Shown here: piece after piece, positions 46,300 to 54,773 of the stretch
Position numbering within the stretch: the first letter of the stretch is position 1
Layout: each line of letters begins with the position of its first letter
NCBI RefSeq assembly: GCF_006542335.1
Contig: NZ_CP032485.1
Location: 2,091,001-2,155,000, forward strand
DNA: 64,000 nucleotides
Source of the DNA: Neokomagataea tanensis
GTDB lineage: Bacteria; Pseudomonadota; Alphaproteobacteria; Acetobacterales; Acetobacteraceae
Reading direction: 5' to 3'
Notes under the pieces: generated by a model
The model's input: only the letters and a program-made list of their open reading frames with translations
The model's database searches: none
Told to the model about the DNA's origin: nothing
Program-made: the position numbers and the translations under genes

Positions 46300-47512
46300 A
46301 TAGAATTATTTCAAATATTGTTTTCCAATTACCTAAATTACTGCCTGATTTTACATTTATAGAGCCGCCATGCCCTAAAATTATCTGCCTTGATAAGGTT
46401 AGGCCTATTCCGTTCCCGCTGTTTTTAAATGTAATAAAAGGCTGAAATATTTTTTGAATATTGTTTTTGTCTATCCCAGATCCGTTATCTTTTATATAAA
46501 TGATAGCATGGCTCTTATTGGCTGTTATAGAGACTTCTACTTTTGGGTTTTCGTTGAATAGTGCAGCTTCAGCTGCATTATTAAGGATATTCATTAAGGC
46601 TTGTTCAAGTTGTGATTGGTCTGCTCTAAGATTTACACTCCTATCAGAGATCACGCTGCTCAACGAAACCTTATCTTCCCACCGGGCATTAAAGATTTTT
46701 TGTGCTTCGTTAACTAATTGGACCAAATCTAAAGGCTGCATGTTAGGGGCAGGTAGTTTTGCTAAATTGCGATAGCCTTGTACGAAGCAGTCTAACCCTT
46801 CGGCTCGACGTTTTATGGTCGAAACAGCTTCACTAATCATTTCTTGATTTTCGAGAGAATAGGGTTCGAGCAATAAATCTTCAGCGCTAGATGAAAGAGA
46901 CGTGATTGGGGTCAGAGAATTCATGATTTCATGACTCAAAATATGTAAAACGTCGCGCAGGGCTTGGGCTTCAGCAGCGTTTAGGCCAGCCTCGATGTCT
47001 GTCAATGCAAGGTAATGCGCGATGCCTCCTATTTGATTGCCCGTGCTCATTGATAAGGAATACAAACGTGATGTGCCATCATGTGCAGATTGAAGGCGCA
47101 GCATTTGGGAAGCCGTTTTCTGTGGGGAATTTAGGGCATTTACCAATGACGGGGGAGGGGCGATTATTTTTCCGTCAGTAGAAAACATTTGCCGGGCCGA
47201 ACGATTGGCAGCAAAAATATAACCCTCAACTGTTTTGAACAAGAGGGGTACGGGAACGTGGTCAAGAAGCGCCTTGTTTCGGGCGCTTTCTTTATTGATG
47301 GGATCTATTTTTGATGTTTCGTATCGCCTTTCAATTTTCTTTTGAAGAAGCAAACTATCGGAAACGATGGAGCATACCAGTCCCAAGGCCGTAAAAATTA
47401 AGATTATCTGAGAAGCGTATAAATGTAACCTTTCGGCGAAAACGAAAGCAATTGAGCACGATATTAAAAAAATTAATTTCAGTATTGTTATATAAATCAT
47501 ATTAAAGGCCAT
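46298..47512 (-). CDS. Sensor histidine kinase (NtrY/PAS type)
   Basis: A 404-residue kinase with two N-terminal membrane segments (about 5-25 and 30-50), a PAS-like region (about 75-180) and a kinase core. The phospho-acceptor is in LHILSHEIMNSLTPITSLS; ATP-binding boxes follow as LNILNNAAEAAL (N box), IKDNGSGIDKNN (G1) and NSGNGIGLTLSR (G2). The start overlaps the end of the regulator gene by 11 bases, so the pair is co-translated. The target is most likely the adjacent export operon. The short extracytoplasmic part leaves little room for a sensor domain. Confidence 0.88.
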   Translation of the reverse strand: MAFNMIYITILKLIFLISCSIAFVFAERLHLYASQIILIFTALGLVCSIVSDSLLLQKKIERRYETSKIDPINKESARNKALLDHVPVPLLFKTVEGYIFAANRSARQMFSTDGKIIAPPPSLVNALNSPQKTASQMLRLQSAHDGTSRLYSLSMSTGNQIGGIAHYLALTDIEAGLNAAEAQALRDVLHILSHEIMNSLTPITSLSSSAEDLLLEPYSLENQEMISEAVSTIKRRAEGLDCFVQGYRNLAKLPAPNMQPLDLVQLVNEAQKIFNARWEDKVSLSSVISDRSVNLRADQSQLEQALMNILNNAAEAALFNENPKVEVSITANKSHAIIYIKDNGSGIDKNNIQKIFQPFITFKNSGNGIGLTLSRQIILGHGGSINVKSGSNLGNWKTIFEIIL

Positions 47513-48722
47513 ACCGTGCCATTCTTCTGTAAAGAGCTGGCCGTGTTAAGCCAAGTTCTTGCGCAGCATGTGTAACATTAAAGCTATTTTTTTTAAGGGT
47601 TTCTTCTATCAGGAAACGCTCGTTATCTTTTAGTGTATTGATCCGCGGTGCATCAGTATTCTTTTTTGTATGTGGAGCTATCCAAGCTCCGTGCAACACA
47701 ATTTTTTCAATCGCGGCTTTAAGGGAATTTACACCATGAGGCCAGAGGGTCGTTTTTAGAATTAAAAAATGCTCTTGATCCAGTGCAGGCTCGGGGAGGC
47801 CGTGCCTATTTGCGTAATAATGTAAATAAAATTGTGTGAGTGATTCTATATCTTCAGATCTCTTTTCAAGACTGGGTATTTCAATGACAGCTGAATCCAA
47901 ACGAAGCATAAGTTTTGGTAATATATAGTTTGAAATTTCGTTATAACTTTTTGACGTTGTGGCTATTAACCTAATAAAATTATTTTCGTCTAATTTTTGC
48001 AATAACTTAGATTGTGTATTTTTATGGAGCAATTCTATATTCTCACACAAAAATGTATTTGTTTGCTGGGATAGGTCTTCGTCATAATTCAACAATAGAG
48101 CTGTTCCATTGTCTTTTGATAGTGTGTGGATACGCTTTGCTAAAGTCTTTTTGCCTGATCCAGCCGGTCCGCACAGAAGAACTGATGCAAGTGTTGGGGC
48201 GAGCTTATCAATTTTCGCAATTATTTCGTGGGTTGCCGGAGACGATGCGATGAAAATAGATTCATTTTCGTTTTTCTCCGGTTCAGAGGTCGAAGTAAGA
48301 ATTTTCTGGACTAAGGCAACAAGGCGATTGTTATTCCAAGGCTTCATGACAAAGTCTTTTGCGCCCGCCCGCATGGCTTCGACCGCAATCGTGATGCCGC
48401 TATGGCCTGTGACGACAACAACCGGCATAGTGGGTTTGCAGAGAAGTATTTCTTTTAAAAGTACGATCCCTTCGGTGCCTGATCTGGCGCCTAGGCTGTA
48501 GTTTAAATCCAAAAGAACTAAATCTATTTGGTGCGTAGAGAGATAAGTAAGCGCCGAAGTGGTGTCCCCAGCAACTAATAGTTTGATTCCCTCACGGCGG
48601 AAAAGAAGCCGGGCAGCGGTTTGAATGTCCGTATCATCATCCACAAAAAGCACTGTTTTTTCGTGAGAGGATGAAGATAAATTCGATTCGCTTTGCAAGA
48701 CGTTCATTCCGTGTGTTGACAT
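47502..48722 (-). CDS. Atypical NtrC-family response regulator without the GAFTGA loop
   Basis: A 406-residue protein: receiver domain (acidic pocket D28-D30, phospho-site D72, VMKPW lysine), AAA+ domain, and a Fis-type helix-turn-helix (VTHAAQELGLTRPALYRRMARYGL). Walker A is intact (GPAGSGKKT, 185-193) but Walker B is degenerate (FLCEN at 224-228 instead of the usual DE), and the stretch between them is about half the normal length, with no GAFTGA loop that contacts sigma-54. It should therefore act with another sigma factor or as a repressor. It lies divergent from the export operon by 142 bp. Confidence 0.85.
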   Translation of the reverse strand: MSTHGMNVLQSESNLSSSSHEKTVLFVDDDTDIQTAARLLFRREGIKLLVAGDTTSALTYLSTHQIDLVLLDLNYSLGARSGTEGIVLLKEILLCKPTMPVVVVTGHSGITIAVEAMRAGAKDFVMKPWNNNRLVALVQKILTSTSEPEKNENESIFIASSPATHEIIAKIDKLAPTLASVLLCGPAGSGKKTLAKRIHTLSKDNGTALLLNYDEDLSQQTNTFLCENIELLHKNTQSKLLQKLDENNFIRLIATTSKSYNEISNYILPKLMLRLDSAVIEIPSLEKRSEDIESLTQFYLHYYANRHGLPEPALDQEHFLILKTTLWPHGVNSLKAAIEKIVLHGAWIAPHTKKNTDAPRINTLKDNERFLIEETLKKNSFNVTHAAQELGLTRPALYRRMARYGL

Positions 48723-48781
48723 TCGGGTTTCTGGTGTCCGTTTTTGTACAGATCGTCCGCAAGCGAACGGTTGGATAGCTT

Positions 48782-48820
48782 CTTTCTAAAAATACTGTTT
48801 ATTTTCAGTTGGTTAGAAAG
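48782..48820. promoter_or_regulatory. Inverted repeat in the regulator/export divergent gap
   Basis: CTTTCTAA (48782-48789) and TTAGAAAG (48813-48820) form an 8-bp inverted repeat separated by 23 bases, with a smaller ACTG/CAGT symmetry inside. Two half-site spacing near three helical turns fits a dimeric regulator. No -24/-12 sigma-54 promoter is seen in the gap. Confidence 0.35.
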
Positions 48821-48833
48821 TTATGTTTTTATA

Positions 48834-48866
48834 ATACACTGTTTGCCATGAGGAGAAACAGTGTAT
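48834..48866 (+). promoter_or_regulatory. Hairpin enclosing the ribosome binding site of the adaptor gene
   Basis: ATACACTGTTT (48834-48844) pairs perfectly with AAACAGTGTAT (48856-48866). The 11-base loop is GCCATGAGGAG, which contains the Shine-Dalgarno sequence, and the right arm covers the first two bases of the start codon. It can act as an RNA structure gating translation or as an operator. Confidence 0.55.
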
Positions 48867-50187
48867 GAATCATCCTTCGGCTAACGACACGCACCCGCTT
48901 GGGCAGCCTGCTAGTATTTCTGGTGTAGGCATGGACCGTGCTGTTACTCCGTCCGGTCGTAAAAAGGTTTTGCGTCATGTGGTGCGTTATGGTGCGCCGG
49001 TAGCTTTAGTTCTTGTGGCAGTGGGGGCTTGGAGGGTTGTGCCTGCCTCAGGGACGCTATCAGTATCGCGTGACCAACTTCAGGTGGTGACGGTACGTTC
49101 TGCCCCTTTTCTTGACTATTTGCCTGTACGCGCAACGGTTGCGCCCCTCAACGTGACTTTTGTTGATGCAGTGCAAGGTGGAGAAGTTTTGCAACTGATT
49201 GCACGCGATGGTGCGTTGGTGAAAGAAGGAGATGTGCTGGCAAAGCTGACAAATCCTCAGCTTCAGCTTGATGTCACATCGCGTGAGGCACAGATCGCAA
49301 GTCAACTAGGTTCGGTCAGTGCGCAACAACTCGCCTTACAGCAAAGCCGCACTGCCGAAGAAACACAAATGGCTGAGGCACGCTACAATCTGCTGAAAGC
49401 ACAGCGTGAATTATCCATTCGTGAGCAATTGCACGGTCAAGGCTTTGAGTCCGACGCGAACGTGCAATCCTACCGCGACGAAAGCGATTACTACGAGCAG
49501 CGTTTGAAGCGTCTTAATAGTGCGCGCGCACAGGATATGGATGTTTTTGCCCGTCAAGAACAAGAAATTGTGCAGGAAGCTGAAAGACTGCGCTCAAATT
49601 TGTCCGTGGTGCGTGACAGCCTCAATTCGCTTGTCTTGCGAGCGCCAGTGGCAGGACGGGTGACAAATTTTGAACTCCAACCAGGGCAATCTCTAAAGGC
49701 GGGTGACAAAATTGCCCAGATCGATAGCGAAGGCCAATATCGACTTGATGCTGATATTGACGAGTTTTACCTAGGCCGAGTTGCGGTCGGTGAGCGCGCC
49801 ACAGCAAGTTTTGGTGATGTTTCTATCCCGATGACGGTCTCACGGGTCCATCCACAAGTGACGAATGGACAGTTCCGGGCAGAGCTTACATTTGACAAAC
49901 AACCATCCGGCGATTTGCGACGTGGTGAAAGCGTCGACGTGCGACTGACATTAGGTGAAACACATACTGCGCTCGTTTTACCAAACGGGGCGTGGATGGA
50001 AGCTACAGGCGGCACCTCTGTATTTGTCGAGAACGCTGGAAGCCGTGGTGCTGAACGGATCACTGTAACATCTGGCCGGCGGAACCCGGAACAAGTGGAA
50101 ATCACGAGCGGCGTGCATGAAGGTGATCGTGTAATCGTGTCTTCATATAACAGCTATAAAAACTTCAACCATCTCTCAATTCACTAA
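48865..50187 (+). CDS. Periplasmic adaptor (HlyD/MacA-type membrane fusion protein)
   Basis: A 440-residue protein with one N-terminal membrane segment (about 48-66, YGAPVALVLVAVGAWRVV), a lipoyl half (GGEVLQLIARDGALVKEGDVLAKL), a long coiled-coil hairpin (about 135-250), the second lipoyl half (LRAPVAGRVTNFELQPGQSLKAGDKIAQI) and a beta-barrel domain. It would link inner-membrane ABC permeases to a TolC-like channel. First gene of the export operon; ABC ATPase follows 16 bp later. Confidence 0.88.
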   Translation: MNHPSANDTHPLGQPASISGVGMDRAVTPSGRKKVLRHVVRYGAPVALVLVAVGAWRVVPASGTLSVSRDQLQVVTVRSAPFLDYLPVRATVAPLNVTFVDAVQGGEVLQLIARDGALVKEGDVLAKLTNPQLQLDVTSREAQIASQLGSVSAQQLALQQSRTAEETQMAEARYNLLKAQRELSIREQLHGQGFESDANVQSYRDESDYYEQRLKRLNSARAQDMDVFARQEQEIVQEAERLRSNLSVVRDSLNSLVLRAPVAGRVTNFELQPGQSLKAGDKIAQIDSEGQYRLDADIDEFYLGRVAVGERATASFGDVSIPMTVSRVHPQVTNGQFRAELTFDKQPSGDLRRGESVDVRLTLGETHTALVLPNGAWMEATGGTSVFVENAGSRGAERITVTSGRRNPEQVEITSGVHEGDRVIVSSYNSYKNFNHLSIH

Positions 50188-50203
50188 AATAGGAATATTA
50201 GCG

Positions 50204-50887
50204 ATGCTTATTCAACTTTCAAATATTCAGCGTTTGTATCGTTCGGACGAAGTAGAAACGACAGCTCTACACGAAATCAATTTGGGTATTGAGGCCGGTG
50301 AGTTTGTTGCCATTATGGGGCCATCCGGCTGTGGAAAATCGACTTTATTAAATATTCTGGGAACGATTGATCGACCGAGTGCAGGGCAGTACCGCTTTTC
50401 TGAACATGATTTGACAGCGATGAACGAAGTGGCGTTAGCGCAGTTTCGTCGTGAAAATTTAGGGTATGTCTTTCAGAGCTTTAATTTGATCGATGAGTTG
50501 ACCATTGAGGAAAATATTGATCTCGCCTTAGTTTACCGAAAAATACCTAAAGCAGAACGCAAGGATCGTGTAGCAGCGGCCATGGATCACGTTGGGATAG
50601 CTCACCGTGCGAGGCATTATCCGTCTCAGCTTTCAGGTGGTCAGCAGCAACGTGCTGCTATTGCTCGAGCCATTGTGGGCAAACCACGTTTGATCCTTGC
50701 TGACGAACCAACCGGGAATTTGGACACGGAAAACGGTGCGCAGGTCATGGATATGCTCCAGCGACTGAACGATGACGGCGCGACCATCGTAATGGTAACG
50801 CACTCTCCATCCCATGCAGATTTAGCAAAGCGCAGGATTGATATGCTGGATGGTCAGGTAGTGGTGTCCGTGCGTAATGCGCTCTAA
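50204..50887 (+). CDS. ABC transporter ATPase (MacB/LolD type)
   Basis: A 227-residue ATPase: Walker [10 protein letters not shown], signature [14 protein letters not shown], Walker [13 protein letters not shown], and the switch histidine in MVTHSPSHA. This subfamily powers MacB/LolCDE/FtsX-type permeases. It is the only ATPase in the operon although three permease genes are present, so it may serve all of them. Confidence 0.93.
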   Translation: MLIQLSNIQRLYRSDEVETTALHEINLGIEAGEFVAIMGPSGCGKSTLLNILGTIDRPSAGQYRFSEHDLTAMNEVALAQFRRENLGYVFQSFNLIDELTIEENIDLALVYRKIPKAERKDRVAAAMDHVGIAHRARHYPSQLSGGQQQRAAIARAIVGKPRLILADEPTGNLDTENGAQVMDMLQRLNDDGATIVMVTHSPSHADLAKRRIDMLDGQVVVSVRNAL

Positions 50888-50902
50888 CAAAAGGGAACTA
50901 CC

Positions 50903-53359
50903 ATGTTGGGCACAATTACGCGCAATGTAGTGCGTCAAGCGCAGCGGCACCCACTTTATGTGGGATTGAACGTGTTTGGTTTGGCGCTCGGCATAGGTGT
51001 GTTTCTTACGCTCCTTTTGCTCGTGCGGTTCGAATACAGCTATAATTCCGGCCTCGCGGACGTGGATCGCCTGTTCAGGCTCGACGCTATTGCTAGCAAT
51101 CCCGGCACCGAAACACGCGAATATGCCAGTACGACATTTTATGCACTGCCATTTCTCAGGCAGGATTTTCCTAATATCGAAAACAGCGTTCGCATTGAAG
51201 AAGGCTCTTTTCAGGTACGTTTGAACGGTACCCTTGTCCCATTTTGGGGGGCCTTCGTTGATCCGTCCATTATGGACGTTTTTGGCCTTCGACTGACTCA
51301 TGGTTTGCCGAATGCGCTGGATCGTCCTGACGGGATCGTATTATCGGAAAATGCGGCAAAACGAATTTTCGGTACGTCAGATGTCGTAGGGCGTATCGTT
51401 ACGGTAGATATCGAAGGCCAGATGAGTCGTCATAGTATTACGGCCGTCACAGACGGCGTAGTAGGCCCGAACTTTCTAAGCAACTTCGAAATGATGATTC
51501 CCATTTCGACGGAACATGAAAAGAGCAGTAATTGCTATTCACGATGGGGCAGCGATTGCGGTAACATTTATTTAAAACTTAAAAATGTTCACGATCAAGC
51601 ATCTATCCAGACGCATCTGCGTGATTTCGTCATGCACCGAGCCGCGGGAGATAACGATATCGGGCTTGGACCGCATCCTGAGAAAACATATGCGTTGACT
51701 CTGGCCCCCCTGCGTAATGAGCGCTTCTATGACGCGCATGTCTTAGCGTCATATGACGGTGTGGAGCGCAGTGTCATTGACGGAATTGGCCTTGTCGGAC
51801 TGCTGGCATTGGCTCTAGCCTGCGCCAATGCCATAAACTTGGCCACTGCACGCTCCGTGCTGCGTGCAAGAGAAGTTGCAATCCGTAAGACCCTTGGTGG
51901 CACGCGTAAGGTGCTGTTGGTACAGTTCATTGGTGAGTCACTGGTCCTGACACTTGTTGCGGGTTTAGTGGGGATCGCTTTGTGCGAACTTCTGGTGCCC
52001 GTGATCGCCAGCCTAACGGGCGAAAACATCACAATGTCCTATGGCTTCGTATTTGTTGTTCTGCTTATCGTTATTCTCGGGTGCGGCCTGTCGAGTGGAC
52101 TTTATCCTGCCTTGATTTTGTCCGGGTATCGACCCGCTCGTGTGCTGGCCGCAGCTAGAATGCCATCCGGGGGGAGGATGGCTGCTCGCTTACGCGATGG
52201 TCTTATCATCGGGCAATTCGCAATCGCGATCACGATTATCATTGGTATGCTCGTCATCCATCAGCAGACCGAGTTTTTGAAACGCGCGGATCAAGGGTTT
52301 ATGCGGTCGGGTCTCCTGATCGGACCAGAAATTCCGTCGGAAGATGTCACAACGCAGCAGCGGATGCATGATCGCCTTGCTTCCGTTCCCGGTGTTTGGG
52401 CTGTGACCTATGGCATGCTCGCACCCCGTCCAGACAGTAAGAACCAGACCACATTTACCTATGATAGTTCCAGTGGACCGGTGCGGGTCCAACTGCTGCG
52501 TGATATAGGCGATGCCAATTATCTTCGGGTCTATCAGCCCCGCATGCTAGCAGGACGGTGGTTCGATGTGTCACGGGGGCAGGACAGTCGACCAGATTAT
52601 AAAAAGACACCCACGGCCACGACCCACATCATTCTTAATCAGACAGCGGCGACGCGTTTCGGTTTTGCAAGCCCTGCCGACGCCATCAGCAAGGTCATCA
52701 AAGACGGAGACCAGCCCTCGACCATCATTGGTGTCATGGCGAATATGCGTTTCGAATCCCCTCGTCAGTCTGTTTATCCTGAAATCATAACTTTTAATCC
52801 TTATCTGGCCACGCCGTTTTCACAGCCGATCCCGGCTGTCCGATTTTCTGGTGTGCCTACCCCGGAAATGGAACGCCGCCTGGAGCTAGCCTGGTCAAGT
52901 GTTCTGCCTGACGTTGCTGGCCACTTTCAGACAGCCGATGCACGGCTGGAAAAATTCTATCGCGGTGACGAGCAACGTGAACGCATCTTCACTCTCGGAG
53001 CTGTCGCTGCGGTCGCTATCGCAGCGCTTGGCCTTTATGGGCTCTCCGCCTTTGCCGCCGCACGACGTGTGCATGAAGTGGGCATCCGCAAGACGCTGGG
53101 TGCAACGAGTTTGCAGGTTATGGTGCTTTTGCTGCGGGACTTCCTTCGGCCCGTCATGATTGCATCCCTCATCGCCTGTCCAATTGCCTGGATCATCATG
53201 CGAGACTGGCTTTCAGCATTCGATGAACGGATTTCGCTTGGACCGATGTCCTTCATCATTGCTGTTGGCGGAGCGCTGATAATTGCGGGATTAACCGTGC
53301 TTGGACAGACGATCCATCTCGCACGTGCTGAACCAGCGCGTGCTTTGAGGGCGGAGTGA
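50903..53359 (+). CDS. MacB/FtsX-type ABC permease 1
   Basis: An 818-residue permease with a duplicated architecture: N-terminal membrane helix (about 20-40), periplasmic MacB_PCD domain, three-helix FtsX domain (about 290-430, including NLATARSVLRAREVAIRKTLGGTRK), a second helix and PCD domain, and a C-terminal FtsX domain (AARRVHEVGIRKTLGAT). Such proteins work by mechanotransmission: they push periplasmic substrate rather than pumping across the membrane. It begins 15 bp after the ATPase. Its stop overlaps the GTG of the TolC-like gene. It is the least similar of the three permeases here. Confidence 0.88.
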   Translation: MLGTITRNVVRQAQRHPLYVGLNVFGLALGIGVFLTLLLLVRFEYSYNSGLADVDRLFRLDAIASNPGTETREYASTTFYALPFLRQDFPNIENSVRIEEGSFQVRLNGTLVPFWGAFVDPSIMDVFGLRLTHGLPNALDRPDGIVLSENAAKRIFGTSDVVGRIVTVDIEGQMSRHSITAVTDGVVGPNFLSNFEMMIPISTEHEKSSNCYSRWGSDCGNIYLKLKNVHDQASIQTHLRDFVMHRAAGDNDIGLGPHPEKTYALTLAPLRNERFYDAHVLASYDGVERSVIDGIGLVGLLALALACANAINLATARSVLRAREVAIRKTLGGTRKVLLVQFIGESLVLTLVAGLVGIALCELLVPVIASLTGENITMSYGFVFVVLLIVILGCGLSSGLYPALILSGYRPARVLAAARMPSGGRMAARLRDGLIIGQFAIAITIIIGMLVIHQQTEFLKRADQGFMRSGLLIGPEIPSEDVTTQQRMHDRLASVPGVWAVTYGMLAPRPDSKNQTTFTYDSSSGPVRVQLLRDIGDANYLRVYQPRMLAGRWFDVSRGQDSRPDYKKTPTATTHIILNQTAATRFGFASPADAISKVIKDGDQPSTIIGVMANMRFESPRQSVYPEIITFNPYLATPFSQPIPAVRFSGVPTPEMERRLELAWSSVLPDVAGHFQTADARLEKFYRGDEQRERIFTLGAVAAVAIAALGLYGLSAFAAARRVHEVGIRKTLGATSLQVMVLLLRDFLRPVMIASLIACPIAWIIMRDWLSAFDERISLGPMSFIIAVGGALIIAGLTVLGQTIHLARAEPARALRAE

Positions 53360-54764
53360 ATATTATGCGCAGCGCATATTATATTTTTTCGTTGGCGCTT
53401 TTAAGTGCTGTGTCTTCTCTCCATGCTCAGACGCTGAATGAGGCACTTGAGATGGCGTATAAGAGCAACCCGACCCTACAAGGGGAGCGCGCGAACCAGC
53501 GTGCTGTAACGGAAAATTCGGCTCAAGCACGTTCTGGTTGGCGCCCAACGGTAACCATCAATATGGACGCGACTTACCAACAAAGCCCGTATACAGGCAC
53601 ATCCACGCTAAGGTCTTACACATCCAATAGCGCCGAGGGGTATATTCAGGCCAAGCAAACCCTTTATTCCTTCGGGCATGTGGCCAACCAAGTTAAAGCA
53701 GCAGACGCGCGGTCCCGTGCGGAAATTAAAGCCCTTCAGCAAACAGAAAATCAGGTTTTTACCAGCACTATTTCAGCTTACATGGATGTGTTGCGGGATC
53801 GGGCTATTCTTGATGTCCGTAAGGCTGATTTGGAGATGCTCAAACGGCAGGTTCAGCTGACGACATCACGTTATAATCTTGGCGGTATTCCGGCTGAGCA
53901 AGTGACGAAAACCGATGTGGAACAGGCGCAAGCGCGGCTACATTCGGCAGAAGTTGGCCTGAACCAAGCACGTGCAACGCTTGCATCTTCTGAAGCATTG
54001 TTTCGCACGGTTATTGGCGCAGAGCCGGAGGCTTTGACCATGCCCGACGGCCTGCCGGGGCTACCCGCAGATTTGGGTCATGCTCTAAAAGAGGCGCTGG
54101 CTCTTAGCCCGCAACTTGCGCAATCGCTGGAGAATAAAGCGGCGGCTGACGCGGATATTGACACGGCACGTTCCCAATGGGGCCCCAAATTCAAGCACAA
54201 GGCACTTTTGGCACCATTGGCCCCGCTTCTCCGTTCCGTGGGCAGCAATATGGGGAGCAGATGTCAGGAACAGTGGCGTTGGTGCAGCCGCTTTATAATG
54301 GGGATTTGTATAATTCGCAGATAAGGCAGGCGCGAGACAAGGACGAGCAGGCGCGCCATGCGGTGGAATTGGCGCGGCGTACGGTTTTGCAAAATGTCGC
54401 GTCGAGCTGGAGTGCTGTTGAAAACGGCCTGCAAGCGATTACGGCGGGTACGGCTGAGGTACATTCGGGTGAGACGACGCTGAAGGGTTATCAGCTTGAA
54501 TATGGATATGGTCTGCGTAGCACGACTGATGTGCTTTATGCGGATCAGAACTTGCGTGAGGCGCAGGTTGAGCTGGCGTCCAGTCAGCATGACACAATTG
54601 TTGCGGAAGCGAACCTTTTGGCATCTATGGGCCGCCTGCAAGCCCAACAGCTCTTTGCCAATAACCACGATACGCATGGTGAAGATGCGCTCCAGCACGC
54701 GCGGCGGCGCGGTTGGGAGCCTTTGCAGGCTCCTATTTCTGCCCTTGATCAAGCGGGTTGGTGA
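53356..54764 (+). pseudogene. TolC-like outer membrane efflux protein, one-base frameshift
   Basis: Two frames encode one TolC-family protein of about 469 residues. The first (53356-54324) holds the signal peptide (SAYYIFSLALLSAVSSLHA-QT) and first OEP repeat (LNEALEMAYKSNPTLQGERA). The second (open from 54177) continues with QIQAQGTFGTIGPASPF, GTVALVQPLYNGDLYNSQIRQA and the second repeat. Adding one base to GGGGCCCC (54179-54186) gives SQWGPQIQAQGTFGTIG, exactly the family pattern. If real, the exporter would lack its own outer channel. ATG 53365 may be the true start. Permease 2 follows 9 bases later. Confidence 0.85.
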
Positions 54765-54773
54765 GGAGCGCAC

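Noticed and set aside
47502..48722. Calling the regulator a standard sigma-54-dependent activator
   Set aside because: No GAFTGA loop, degenerate Walker B and no -24/-12 element in the target gap.
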